A DNA stretch of 64,000 nucleotides, taken from positions 71,408,453-71,472,452 of the forward strand of contig CM049311.1 of the NCBI GenBank assembly GCA_026874595.1, in the 5' to 3' direction. Of the stretch, positions 60,001 through 61,822 are shown in pieces. The translations under genes and the position numbers were made by a program. The notes beneath the pieces are model-generated. The model ran no database searches and was not told the origin of the DNA. It worked only from the letters and a program-made list of their open reading frames with translations. Origin of the DNA: Sipunculus nudus (lineage: Eukaryota; Annelida; Sipuncula; Golfingiida; Sipunculidae). How positions within the stretch are numbered: the stretch's first letter is position 1; each line of letters starts with the position of its first letter.

Positions 60001-61822
60001 GTTTGATATTCCCCCAAAATGAAGATTTTCAAGATCAAGGTCACTCTTCTTGTAAATGTCATGACCCCATATTAAATAGGCTTCGTTCTCTCACCCATAT
60101 CTATGCACATGTCAAGTTTGGTAAAGATCCATGAAATGTATTTATAGTAATCTTGCCTGAAAGAAATCTCTGCAGCGGCCGCCGCCAACCGTGCCTAAAC
60201 CATACTATCCCCTTGAAATTGTCTGGGGATACAATGATAAAGATTAAGCATGTTCTTGTTGAGATATCGGGTGCAAAAGAAAATCACCCATTGTGCTCTG
60301 GCAGCCATACTGGAATTCAGACAGACCTGTAATTCAATAGGGATAGTTTCCTCATATGTACCAAACATCCCTGTGAATATGGGAAAGCTGAAGTCAGTTG
60401 TTGTTATCGATCGCTAAGAAATCAGCGATTGGGCTGTGGCGGGCATATTCAAATACTGACAGGTCTGTAATTCAAAATGTCTGGACCCCTCTAATGTACC
60501 AATCATCTCTGTGAATTGCAGAAAGCTGAAGTATGTTGTTGTTGAGTTATTGTGTGCAAAAGAAAGTGTCAGTGACAGAAGGGAAGTACGGAAGGACGGA
60601 CTGACACGGTAATCACTAAAGGGCATCGCTTGTCAAGCGGAGCCTTTATTAAACACAAACACTATCAATAACCTGTAATGTTGATGAACACATTTTTTTA
60701 ATTGTCTATGTTACACACTTTGGATCCATGTCTTTGTTTATAACAGAGGGTAAAATGTGTATTATTTCTCTTCTTCTAGTTTCTCCTGAGCTATCACATT
60801 ACTGATTCAAAAGCCAACCATGCATCACGAAGTACATGCACATCAATGTATACACTAACCATGCTGATTGCCCTCTGGTGATACTTTATATTTAAACTCA
60901 ACCATTGGAGCTTGCTTTTCTTGGCCCTCTGGCTTACCAAGACTGCACTGTATTAACCTGCAAGAGGAAAGAATTGACAAATACATGTTACATTACTTAG
61001 GTCAATAGTATATGTTAGTAACATGTTTCTAATGAATGAAAAAATATTTACATTTTCTGAACACATGAAAGTTTCAAAATAGGTCTGCTTTGTCTTAAGG
61101 TTTGACAATTTGTATAAAATATGAAAGGAGTTAGTGAGTCTCTAATGAAATGTGGTGGCACAATGGTTTGGTTTGCAGAATTCAATTCCGGTTTTGGACT
61201 ACATGACAGGACAGAATCACATGCTTCCTCTAATTTTATATCCTAGTGTTAATCAGGCCTGGTGACTACTGCACCCGCATGTCCTGTATGTGTAATCATC
61301 CCCATTGCTGGGTCATACCACTGAGGAACCCCGGAAAGGTGCACTTGTTTGTGAGTGAAACATGGCTGTTGGGACAGCCTTCTCATTAAGCCTGCAGAGC
61401 GCTCACCCTGGGTAGGGGCCAATCTTAAAAAATCTCACCACCTAGCCTGAGATTTAAATCTCACCACCTAGCCTGAGATTCAAACTCATGATCTCTTGAC
61501 ATTGAATTCTGTGCTTACCCCTGAGCCACAGAAGCTGGTTCTAAAAAAATTTTGTTTTCAGCTTACATTAACTGCTAAAGGAAGAAAAAACACAATGTGG
61601 CAGGAGATGAAGTACCTTTGAAGTCCCAGTGAAATGCCATGAACAATGTACACACCTTTTAACAGCAAGGTTGCTGCCTTTCCTGATATCATCCATGGCC
61701 ACTGATTTGAGTTGTATCATGTACTCCTGAGCACCATTATTGTCAAGCTGACCACTGATATCTATCTGACCCATAGTCATCTTGGCAAAACCATTGTTGT
61801 CATGCCTGAACAAAGCTGGCTC
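7535..61822 (-). CDS. VPS13A/C: VPS13A/C-type intermembrane lipid transfer protein, C-terminal ~2005 residues (45 exons; 5' part outside window)
   Basis: This is a spliced gene reading right to left. VPS13 proteins are long grooved rods that carry phospholipids between organelle membranes at contact sites. I joined 45 exons with GT/AG borders; every phase is compatible and the total is 6018 bases including the TGA at 7535-7537. Recognisable VPS13 landmarks in order are LQIFSC and VLSPCDIEYT (rod), EVLYYHEHLAVWEPLLEP, TVTIRSPLQIHNH, YSPYWIINKTGLPIQLR, CIPFWP, LYTWDDP and VYWVSFLDGPQRVLLFT (VAB/SHR-BD region), PFIGRLRRNYEPA, IDNQLPDAYFP, LGLDVLGNPYGLIKDF, EGFFKGMGKGMLGLLTKP, and a PH-like end. 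These fit the VPS13A/C clade better than VPS13B or VPS13D from memory of the family. The chorein N-terminus, promoter and start codon are missing because the gene runs off the right edge. Three further possible exons are listed separately. Confidence is high for the family and moderate for the A/C subtype. Confidence 0.93.
8108..8234 (-). CDS. VPS13A/C: VPS13 exon 44, PH-like domain
   Basis: It reads HLFHIEKCRMWGEWDILWEV then SLSDIVGPPAVKDN and ends IFKVNK, the beta strands of the PH-like module. Acceptor TTCTGCAG|G, donor AACAAG|GTAAAC. Phase 2 to 0. Confidence 0.94.
8561..8709 (-). CDS. VPS13A/C: VPS13 exon 43, start of PH-like domain
   Basis: It reads GLTPYDENAARGQRILNCL, then DIYLGHAPLKKEEKP and NIMLITNR. 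(G/R).(L)(T/R)PY.E..A.GQ and the strand ...(I)L(I/V)T(N/.)R are conserved in the PH-like C-terminus. Acceptor CTTTAAG|GGC, donor AACAG|GTAAGT. Phase 0 to 2. Confidence 0.95.
9430..9496 (-). CDS. VPS13A/C: VPS13 exon 42, linker to PH-like domain
   Basis: It reads AAELGEDIIFRQRLPRYIHP and VQ, corresponding to the R.PR.I linker in front of the PH-like domain. Acceptor ATTACAG|G, donor GTCCAG|GTGTGT. Phase 2 to 0. Confidence 0.93.
9931..10054 (-). CDS. VPS13A/C: VPS13 exon 41, GFFKGMGKGMLGLLTKP motif
   Basis: It reads AQEEGIEGFFKGMGKGMLG and LTKPVGGAVDMVSMAADGI. GFFKG(I/M)GKG(L/M).G....P.GG..D(M) is the best known VPS13 C-terminal motif. Acceptor TTTACAG|GA, donor AGAAG|GTCAGT. Phase 1 to 2. Confidence 0.97.
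10378..10501 (-). CDS. VPS13A/C: VPS13 exon 40, basic cluster and GRGFVMGVALGLSGV
   Basis: It begins RRRRKIMQHKRNLPHSLL and continues GRGFVMGVALGLSGVIVQP. With the preceding exon it gives five arginines in a row, a more basic cluster than I recall for this point in vertebrate VPS13. The glycine-rich amphipathic part is typical. Acceptor ATTTCAAG|C, donor TTAGAG|GTATTT. Phase 0 to 1. Confidence 0.94.
10854..10939 (-). CDS. VPS13A/C: VPS13 exon 39
   Basis: It reads GVASSVSLITGSLGKALAAL and ends SFDQDYKR, comparable to the G.A.....ITG...K....(L/M)..D..YQ..R segment of VPS13A/C. Acceptor CACTAG|GC, donor AAGAGG|GTAAGT. Phase 1 to 0. Confidence 0.94.
11395..11470 (-). CDS. VPS13A/C: VPS13 exon 38
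   Basis: It reads GSIGDPDRFSESLVRG and VRSLFGHSV, the segment following FYEP in the C-terminal helical region. Acceptor TTGACAG|GGT, donor AGTGG|GTAAGT. Phase 0 to 1. Confidence 0.92.
12043..12238 (-). CDS. VPS13A/C: VPS13 exon 37, LGLDVLGNPYGL motif
   Basis: It reads MAYFEKQGVLMTWGQL, HYVSQAIKQGYVLLLGLDVL and ends FFYEPVM. (I/L)LGLDVLGNP(F/Y)GLI and FYEP are near-invariant in VPS13A/C. Acceptor ACTGCAG|G, donor GTTATG|GTAAAA. Phase 2 to 0. Confidence 0.96.
12804..13000 (-). CDS. VPS13A/C: VPS13 exon 36, FEYLHLSPLKLHLSFSL motif
   Basis: It reads AELRPQRVLFEYLHLSPLK, HLSFSLDG and ends EIKDVEV. The F(E/..)LH(L/I)SP(L/V)K(L/I)H(L/.)S(F/L)S motif is diagnostic of the VPS13/ATG2 C-terminal region. 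Acceptor CTTCCAG|GCT, donor GTCAG|GTGAGT. Phase 0 to 2. Confidence 0.95.
13310..13400. repeat. Short degenerate repeat of the GACTTGAGTCC type
   Basis: An intronic patch of alternating CAAGTCC, GAGTTCGACT and GACTTGAGTCC words. No coding content. Confidence 0.35.
13627..13692 (-). CDS. VPS13A/C: VPS13 exon 35 (66 bp)
   Basis: A 22-codon exon reads SQQLQKDLSVVHRSL and RSLAAVQ, a helical linker. Acceptor GTTTCAG|AGC, donor GTGCAG|GTTAGA. Phase 0 to 0. Its 66-bp length equals the array unit only by coincidence; the sequences differ. Confidence 0.86.
14147..14249 (-). CDS. VPS13A/C: VPS13 exon 34
   Basis: It reads FCKLLVQEFNLKVDKGF and ends NMVTDPE, matching the FK(V/L)L(I/V)QE..LK(I/V)D.GF segment of the family. 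Acceptor ATAACAG|A was chosen over GCAAG|C because only it fits phase 2. Donor CTGAG|GTTAGT. Confidence 0.93.
14342..15640. other. Intron sequence, no feature seen
   Basis: This part of the intron between exons 33 and 34 is less AT-rich than its surroundings. Several short overlapping open frames occur on both strands, but none is bordered by splice sites in a fitting phase. It may be a decayed repeat copy. Confidence 0.3.
15688..15839 (-). CDS. VPS13A/C: VPS13 exon 33, IDNQLP motif
   Basis: It begins IDNQLPDAYFPTALYPVPV, has KPCIEFAMMRRQ and ends NDVNTV plus two bases. (Q)IDNQLP is a hallmark of VPS13 just after the VAB region. Acceptor TTACTAG|ATT, donor GTAAA|GTAAGT. Phase 0 to 2. Confidence 0.95.
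16730..16860. repeat. Purine-rich GAAGAA-type tract
   Basis: The plus strand is almost entirely A and G in GAAG, AGAAG and GAAAA words; the minus strand, which is transcribed here, is accordingly pyrimidine-rich. It sits 250 bases upstream of exon 32 in an intron. Confidence 0.5.
16984..17118 (-). CDS. VPS13A/C: VPS13 exon 32, PFIGRLRR.Y.PA motif
   Basis: It reads ADLLKMEMKKPFIGRLRRNY then EPAVWLQFQQSQHQRY and ends KLHRLQ. Compare the KPFFGRLRRTY.PA and VQRLQ segments of VPS13A. Acceptor TTATCAG|GCT, donor CTGCAG|GTCTGT, 45 codons. Confidence 0.95.
17674..17910 (-). CDS. VPS13A/C: VPS13 exon 31
   Basis: It reads MHEGEPADLALFTSLAGINL, SVINGLSMEVALVSLASA and MWEVEVKHKWKVLDNE. The L.GI.LS(V/L)(I/V)N......(I/V)...S....WE pattern closes the VAB/SHR-BD region. 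Acceptor TCTACAG|ATG, donor ATTGAG|GTCAGC, 79 codons. Confidence 0.93.
18752..18880. mobile_element. MITE-like inverted repeat with TA/TG-rich loop
   Basis: The arms 18752-18775 and 18857-18880 are inverted copies of each other with three mismatches in 24 bases (GGTTGGGTCA..TCT..TGGGGACT). The loop contains a TATATA/TGTG microsatellite. Size and structure fit a small hairpin element; no target-site duplication was established. Confidence 0.6.
19818..19946 (-). CDS. Candidate 129-bp cassette exon in VPS13 intron
   Basis: An open stretch of 43 codons begins DLGMVKGYFILTKILK, contains KSQASKVTAPEIIA and ends DEAYLQV. It is bounded by acceptor TATTTAG|GAC and donor CAAGTA|GTATGT (or CAA|GTAGTA, three bases shorter). 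Exon 30 ends and exon 31 starts in phase 0, so inclusion keeps the frame. I do not recognise it in other VPS13 proteins at this place, so it may be lineage-specific, derived from a repeat, or chance. Confidence 0.45.
20104..20264 (-). CDS. VPS13A/C: VPS13 exon 30, VSFLDGPQRVLLFT motif
   Basis: It reads DSEVEETMTILSSAKYKH then VYWVSFLDGPQRVLLFTQ and ends IAKRAKK. The (H/Y)WVSFLDG.QRVLLFT motif is highly conserved in VPS13A/C. Acceptor AAAACAG|AT, donor AAAAAG|GTGAAT. Phase 1 to 0. Confidence 0.95.
21002..21083 (-). CDS. VPS13A/C: VPS13 exon 29
   Basis: It reads DKYGEVLVNIQSVQRSS and ends RPNDSSPD. Acceptor TTTTACAG|GAT, donor AGACG|GTAGGG. Phase 0 to 1. Confidence 0.84.
21724..21768 (-). CDS. 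Candidate 45-bp microexon in VPS13 intron
   Basis: A 15-codon open stretch reads IGKGLESQQFHIHDG, bounded by acceptor TATTCCAG|ATT and donor GATGGG|GTAAAA. It is phase 0 to 0, so its inclusion between exons 28 and 29 would add 15 residues without shifting the frame. It could be a genuine small exon, an optional one, or chance. Confidence 0.45.
22420..23450 (-). mobile_element. GC-richer island, probable decayed transposable element
   Basis: Within an AT-rich intron this 1 kb block is clearly richer in G and C. It holds a minus-strand frame of 93 codons (22778-23059) starting MPPRKTKEAKKSFSKKK and rich in Lys/Arg/Glu, and open stretches on the plus strand. The basic start resembles Gag-like proteins of retroelements, but no catalytic domain or terminal repeats are visible. 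It could also be a retrocopy or decayed gene fragment. Confidence 0.35.
23860..23995 (-). CDS. VPS13A/C: VPS13 exon 28, LYTWDDP motif
   Basis: After completing a Lys codon it reads NQSQASLLAPNQSMLYTWDD and TLYWNVYCSK, ending PAFITE. The L.P.QS.LYTWDDP pattern is conserved in VPS13. Acceptor TGTTGCAG|G, donor ACAGAG|GTCTGT. Phase 2 to 0. It is easy to miss because no long open frame marks it. Confidence 0.94.
24033..24100. repeat. (TA)n/(CA)n microsatellite
   Basis: A run of TA dinucleotides followed by ACACACACA and TATATAT lies between VPS13 exons 27 and 28, about 40 bases upstream of the exon 28 acceptor. Confidence 0.9.
24405..24538 (-). CDS. VPS13A/C: VPS13 exon 27 (VAB region)
   Basis: It reads SALVVEVCGGIDTSMTITF, then EYDPGDAPVRIDNLCED and HIKLHQ. 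The ITF..Y..G.AP..I.N pattern is a VAB hallmark. Acceptor TTTGACAG|TCT, donor CCAGAA|GTATGC. Phase 0 to 2. Confidence 0.93.
25235..25360 (-). CDS. VPS13A/C: VPS13 exon 26, CIPFWP motif
   Basis: It opens with CIPFWPVTDSLK, a motif found at this point in VPS13A/C, and ends STVLRMDRG. Acceptor TTTGACAG|TGT, donor GAGGG|GTCAGC, 42 codons, phase 0 to 0. Confidence 0.93.
26087..26239 (-). CDS. VPS13A/C: VPS13 exon 25 (VAB region)
   Basis: It reads FLMQIHMSKLSLTKIVTFLP, then FLVVNTTGQRLRFME and ends WHDITPGA. Acceptor ATTCCAG|TTT, donor GAGCG|GTGAGT, 51 codons, phase 0 to 0. Confidence 0.93.
26488..26598 (-). CDS. VPS13A/C: VPS13 exon 24 (VAB region)
   Basis: It reads AKLKVYNSRWTQSFSLDT and VGSNGVIVC, ending RSRKYQ. 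The W...FS(L/I)D.VGS.G pattern is conserved in VPS13. Acceptor ACAACAG|GCC, donor TACCAG|GTATTC, 37 codons. Confidence 0.94.
26857..27861. mobile_element. Non-autonomous element with 11-bp terminal inverted repeats and three internal ~303-bp copies
   Basis: The ends are AGCCCTCAGCC (26857-26867) and its exact reverse complement (27851-27861). Inside, the block beginning AGGTCAAGGTCACCC and followed by TTCGAACTTGACCGA occurs near 27066, 27371 and 27672, spacing 305 and 301 bases. A GGCCGGCCGGACGGACAG tract precedes the right end. No coding capacity is seen. Confidence 0.65.
28397..28480 (-). CDS. VPS13A/C: VPS13 exon 23 (VAB region)
   Basis: It reads GARTDAVYENDANPEP and ILFRYKKYKRKK. Acceptor TTATTTCAG|GGT, donor AAAAAG|GTAATA, 28 codons, phase 0 to 0. 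The P.LF.YKK pattern matches the family. Confidence 0.88.
28490..30285. other. Intron sequence with a short hairpin near 29222-29265
   Basis: The stretch is AT-rich. Near 29222-29265 an ATCGATTGGTTT segment is followed after three bases by its imperfect inverted copy. At 29270-29303 a GGGACCTATGGGTCAC...GCTCAGCTGA segment matches the left end of the family described at 51178-51961. No exon is seen. Confidence 0.4.
30246..30256. repeat. Poly-G run
   Basis: A run of about eleven G residues lies just downstream, in transcript terms, of the candidate exon at 30291-30388. Confidence 0.8.
30291..30388 (-). CDS. Candidate frame-breaking (poison) exon in VPS13 intron
   Basis: An open stretch reads IIDAGSHSRSLEVSYARVSD and ends IPCCDR, bounded by acceptor GATTACAG|ATT and donor GACAG|GTGTAC. 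The length is 98 bases. Exon 22 ends and exon 23 starts in phase 0, so skipping it keeps the frame and including it leads to a TGA within exon 24. It may be a regulated poison exon, be spliced at another donor (AGG|GTTTCT would be in frame), or be a chance open stretch. Confidence 0.4.
31050..31168. repeat. GGAC tandem tract and right end of an interspersed element
   Basis: GGACGGAC words repeat from about 31062 to 31115. They are followed by ACAACTATTGCTCAGATGACTT and TCAGCTGAGCTAAAG, the same end found near 51925-51960. Confidence 0.7.
31389..31613 (-). CDS. VPS13A/C: VPS13 exon 22, SPYWIINKTGLP motif
   Basis: It reads IADYIGLDWTGFLEIS and ends YSPYWIINKTGLPIQLR. The (S/A)P(Y/F)W(I/M)(I/V)NKTGLP motif is one of the best conserved in VPS13 proteins. 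Acceptor CTTCCAG|ATA, donor CTTAGG|GTATGT, 75 codons, phase 0 to 0; it joins directly in frame to exon 23. Confidence 0.96.
32150..33270. repeat. Intronic region with a diverged ~245-bp duplication
   Basis: Segments near 32330-32470 and 32573-32715 share ATTATGACC, GCCTCAAATTTAG, TGACTTGGC, CGGACATTCAATAT and other words in the same order, about 243 bases apart. The region is richer in CpG than its surroundings. On the minus strand, AGCATGGCGGACAAGTGG at about 32883-32900 looks like a start-codon context, but no continuing gene is visible. Confidence 0.5.
33401..33487 (-). CDS. VPS13A/C: VPS13 exon 21 (VAB region)
   Basis: It reads HCQTSSLMHGDNTPLH and ends SQTPKLNLQ. Acceptor GTTGCAG|CAT, donor CTGCAG|GTATGA, 29 codons, phase 0 to 0. 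Confidence 0.83.
33847..33978 (-). CDS. VPS13A/C: VPS13 exon 20 (VAB region)
   Basis: It reads VVCEPATPKLNIPLPKVV, TFHLHPPVVLHNLLPYD and ends QYSLE. The P(V/L)V(L/I).NLLPYD pattern is a VPS13 VAB hallmark. Acceptor CTTTAG|GTG, donor CTAGAG|GTAAGT, 44 codons. Confidence 0.94.
34070..34260. repeat. Fragment of an interspersed repeat also seen near 24770-24900
   Basis: Both places share GGAATAA(C/T)CCAG, GTCATA, TTAAGACTT and AGATTTTGCC-like or CTCCCAGG-like words in the same order. No coding content is seen. Confidence 0.4.
34325..35197. repeat. Tandem array of a 62-bp unit, about 14 copies
   Basis: The unit contains GGTTATGAGGTGAAATCTTTG, GACTAGCTGGTTTAGATGTC and TTTTCCCCACACTTTT; it recurs every 62 bases with a few substitutions and one-base length changes. 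It lies in the intron between VPS13 exons 19 and 20, ending about 180 bases from exon 19. A 63-codon plus-strand frame through it is a by-product. Confidence 0.93.
35376..35499 (-). CDS. VPS13A/C: VPS13 exon 19 (VAB region)
   Basis: It reads YNKSRSALWWPDLSVAKDR and ends NPFQNPFHFK. Acceptor TTTTACAG|A, donor TTCAAG|GTAGTG. Phase 2 to 0. Confidence 0.88.
36290..37170. repeat. Interspersed repeat copy with a 23-base poly-C run
   Basis: C residues run from 36314 to 36336. The rest has the words GCAGATGGC(A/G)CCAC, ATGCCAAATTT and CACATAAAGCAAATGTACGGATGGA, partly in two tandem copies. The same words occur at 59200-60000 and in 62340-64000, so this is a dispersed family. Confidence 0.6.
37365..37561 (-). 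CDS. VPS13A/C: VPS13 exon 18 (VAB region)
   Basis: It reads IHNHLVMPVEVYCKAEEL, LQPGEVYSVPLLVAYH and VYIAPAIQG. Acceptor GTTACAG|ATA, donor CAAGG|GTAAGG. Phase 0 to 2. The L.PGE.YSVPL pattern is typical of the VAB repeats. Confidence 0.93.
38048..38128 (-). CDS. VPS13A/C: VPS13 exon 17, TVTIRSPLQ motif
   Basis: It reads NDTNYSIIYEVAMSHGHK and TVTIRSPLQ. The (T/N)IRSPLQ motif followed by I.NH in the next exon is a strong VPS13 signature. Acceptor TCTTGCAG|AAT, donor CTCCAA|GTATGT, phase 0 to 0. Confidence 0.93.
38309..38775. repeat. Three tandem copies of a ~145-159-bp unit
   Basis: Copies start near 38309, 38454 and 38613, each beginning ATCACATTAATTGAAAGTGC and including ATGGATAACATCTAAAGGAA. 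The third copy ends at about 38755. It lies in the intron between VPS13 exons 16 and 17. Confidence 0.88.
38900..38977 (-). CDS. VPS13A/C: VPS13 exon 16 (start of VAB region)
   Basis: It reads LEGFNELRSLNHCKATS and ends RLITLAPCK. Acceptor TTTTGCAG|TTG, donor TGCAAA|GTATGT, 26 codons, phase 0 to 0. Other frames have stops. Confidence 0.83.
39120..39670. mobile_element. Truncated copy of the CTCAGCTGA-ended element family
   Basis: It has a left end (GTGACCCAATGGTCATGACACTCAGCTGA) and internal words shared with 51178-51961, such as GAAAATGTAGA, GTATGTATTTCAAACA and CAACAGTTCTGA. The right end is absent. It is intronic. Confidence 0.5.
40032..40188 (-). CDS. VPS13A/C: VPS13 exon 15, the parent exon of the 66-bp array
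   Basis: It reads (I)DSTDGLSFVTQALVAAGAAF, then NVAAFPYDQENMEILTPG, and ends KENRLHLN. The acceptor is GTATTTACAG|TGATTC at 40189-40190 and the donor CTCAAT|GTGAGG. Incoming phase 2 matches exon 14; it leaves in phase 0. Its first 34 bases (40155-40188) and the 32 intronic bases before them are the proximal unit of the array. The acceptor assignment rests on phase and on sequence, since no RNA evidence is available. Confidence 0.82.
40555..42235 (-). repeat. 17-unit (1125-bp) segmental duplication within the array
   Basis: The rare unit carrying three extra bases (AAAAAAATCAAGCC) begins at 40551 and again at 41676. The order of variant units that follows is the same in both places except for one additional unit. 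This is separate from the 2706-bp period. Confidence 0.75.
42060..47471 (-). repeat. Higher-order repeat: two complete 2706-bp (41-unit) copies, with a partial third to ~48430
   Basis: Marker units recur at a 2706-base offset: the GTCCCCTG unit at 42202, 44908 and 47614, and unit strings starting 42405, 45111 and 47817 as well as 43263 and 45969. Copies 1 and 2 differ by few substitutions. Identity starts near 42060. The third copy departs near 48421, jumping to sequence like that near 43680. Confidence 0.88.
49664..50349. other. Unique intron sequence upstream of the array
   Basis: This is ordinary AT-rich intron between the distal array edge and the exon 14 donor. No repeats, exons or RNA genes are recognised. 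Confidence 0.6.
50350..50441 (-). CDS. VPS13A/C: VPS13 exon 14, donor facing the 66-bp array
   Basis: It reads IEKAHLHNVVVEGM and EEVDEVDQALNDED. Acceptor ATTACAG|ATA. The donor GACAT|GTATGT leaves phase 2, exactly what the exon at 40032-40188 and every 66-bp unit acceptor require. A second possible donor four bases on (ATGTAT|GTATC) would not fit any downstream acceptor. Confidence 0.82.
50842..50883 (-). CDS. VPS13A/C: VPS13 exon 13 (42 bp)
   Basis: A short 14-codon exon reads LEFGASVTLPEDTK. Acceptor TTCCGCAG|CTT, donor ACAAAG|GTAACA. It is phase 0 to 0 and fits between its neighbours. Confidence 0.76.
51178..51961. mobile_element. Near-complete non-autonomous element with GCTCAGCTGA ends
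   Basis: The left end contains GGGGTCATGATGCTCAGCTGA (51191-51211) and the right end ACCTATGGTCAGCTGAGC (51938-51954). GCTCAGCTGA (51202-51211) and TCAGCTGAGC (51945-51954) are exact inverted copies. Partial copies with the same ends lie near 29270, 31136, 39125, 58045 and 61910. No transposase is encoded. Confidence 0.6.
52041..52112 (-). CDS. VPS13A/C: VPS13 exon 12
   Basis: It reads KVLTSANLPLSAVSEQ and PTFEIFNK. Acceptor TTTCTCAG|AAA, donor AACAAG|GTAATA, 24 codons, phase 0 to 0. Confidence 0.8.
52809..52945 (-). CDS. VPS13A/C: VPS13 exon 11 (rod)
   Basis: It reads ANDEVCGSSPDTAEHP and MYVLVDSRDQLLINVSPQA, ending LSDVSQ. The LLINVSPQAIDVL part matches the LN(V/I)(T/S) strand found before the VAB region of VPS13A/C. 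Acceptor TTTTTCAG|TG, donor AGTCAG|GTAGGA. Phase 1 to 0. Confidence 0.86.
54143..54349 (-). CDS. VPS13A/C: VPS13 exon 10, acidic linker
   Basis: It starts SASRHSSSIQGESDSETEG, continues with SDSSDADVSDLDED, and ends VFLTAKGPVQIDA. Acceptor CTGTCAG|AT, donor GCAG|GTCAGC. Phase 1 to 1. With exon 9 it forms a long acidic linker in the middle of the protein. Confidence 0.84.
55072..55288 (-). CDS. VPS13A/C: VPS13 exon 9, charged linker
   Basis: It reads FIQAAGQPMNQACERDHH and then a Ser/Asp/Glu-rich stretch (SDSSETDTESETE) followed by a basic stretch (IQRRVGRN). Acceptor TGTTTCAG|TTC, donor TATG|GTATAT. Phase 0 to 1. The linker is probably disordered and phosphorylatable; this is an inference from composition. 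Confidence 0.84.
55719..55847 (-). CDS. VPS13A/C: VPS13 exon 8, YY..H..WEPLLEP signature
   Basis: It reads IQGHIALQLEVLYYHEH, LAVWEPLLEPVQEGNA and RPWEVMVK. The WEPL(L/I)EP and RPW motifs are a strong VPS13 signature. Acceptor CTCTCAG|ATC, donor TTAAG|GTAAGC, 43 codons, phase 0 to 0. Confidence 0.94.
56343..56527 (-). CDS. VPS13A/C: VPS13 exon 7 (rod)
   Basis: It reads AEETKKLPHKPASALGKKQ, then KVQVLFHMETRYGIAPML, and ends LCNWSTQ. Acceptor GTCTTAG|CA, donor CACAG|GTGAGA. Phase 1 to 0. The hydrophobic alternation fits the lipid-lining groove of the rod. Confidence 0.88.
56919..57015 (-). CDS. VPS13A/C: VPS13 exon 6 (rod)
   Basis: It reads KPPDSADSCIEKKNRELWL to SSERWLAKSG. Acceptor TTATTTCAG|AAA, donor AAGTG|GTAAGA. 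Phase 0 to 1. Confidence 0.86.
57328..57486 (-). CDS. VPS13A/C: VPS13 exon 5 (rod)
   Basis: It begins VLSPCDIEYTKSVESSEGG and ends VNLIRQDAQ. The opening matches the VLQPCDL motif of VPS13A/C. Acceptor TACTCAG|GTG, donor CCCAG|GTCAGT, 53 codons, phase 0 to 0. Confidence 0.9.
58000..58080. repeat. Right-end fragment of the CTCAGCTGA-ended family
   Basis: It contains GGATGGACAGACA, ATCACTACAGCTGAGATGA and CAGCTTAGCTGAGC, matching the right end at 51900-51960. It lies next to VPS13 exon 4. Confidence 0.5.
58208..58324 (-). CDS. VPS13A/C: VPS13 exon 4 (rod)
   Basis: It reads TSAVFDYFSHQEKEST then ISQLQIFSC and ends RNRTAAM. Acceptor TTGTAG|ACA, donor GCCATG|GTCAGT. The ISQLQIFSC segment corresponds to a conserved rod strand of VPS13A/C (ISNLQIFAC in vertebrates, from memory). 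39 codons, phase 0 to 0. Confidence 0.87.
58813..59081 (-). CDS. VPS13A/C: VPS13 exon 3 (rod)
   Basis: It reads DLVVETVRINVCVPYLLSV near the start and EKRNSRVLVLK at the end. Acceptor TTTTCAG|TG, donor CTCAAG|GTGATT. The pattern of a beta-strand helix boundary followed by an acidic linker (SSENEVIKENP) is typical of the VPS13 rod. Phase 1 to 0. Confidence 0.87.
59200..60640. repeat. Composite of interspersed repeats in the exon 2-3 intron
   Basis: The segment 59200-59800 has tandem-like blocks with ATGCACAATTTCAGG, TCATTCC.GAGAAAAGGGCATTAAT and GATTGCAGATGGCACTA. The segment 59870-60170 matches the family at 62340-64000. The segment 60240-60540 has two copies of a ~130-base block (ACAGACCTGTAATTCAA / ACAGGTCTGTAATTCAA). 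It ends in a GGAAGGACGGACTGACACGG tract. Confidence 0.6.
60860..60957 (-). CDS. VPS13A/C: VPS13 exon 2 (rod)
   Basis: It continues the Arg codon and reads LIQCSLGKPEGQ to KYKVSPEGNQH. Acceptor TCTTGCAG|G and donor CATG|GTTAGT. Phase in 2, phase out 1, matching both neighbours. Confidence 0.85.
61145..61545. mobile_element. SINE-like element with tRNA-like segments at both ends
   Basis: On the minus strand near 61530, TGGCTCAGGGGTAAGC resembles a pol III A box and GAGTTTGAATCTC, about 35 bases on, a B box. At the other end, on the plus strand near 61150, TGGCACAATGGTTTGG and AATTCAATTCCGG show a similar arrangement facing inward. A 26-base segment (CTCACCACCTAGCCTGAGAT) is duplicated near 61435-61485. 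No intact tRNA fold was found. Confidence 0.45.
61656..61822 (-). CDS. VPS13A/C: VPS13 exon 1 of window (rod)
   Basis: It is read as EPALFRHDNNGFAKM to NLAVKR, with acceptor TTGACAG|GAG and donor AAAAG|GTGTGT. It enters in phase 0 and leaves with two bases of an Arg codon. This is the most 5' exon I can place; the residues belong to the rod (RBG) part of VPS13. Confidence 0.85.
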
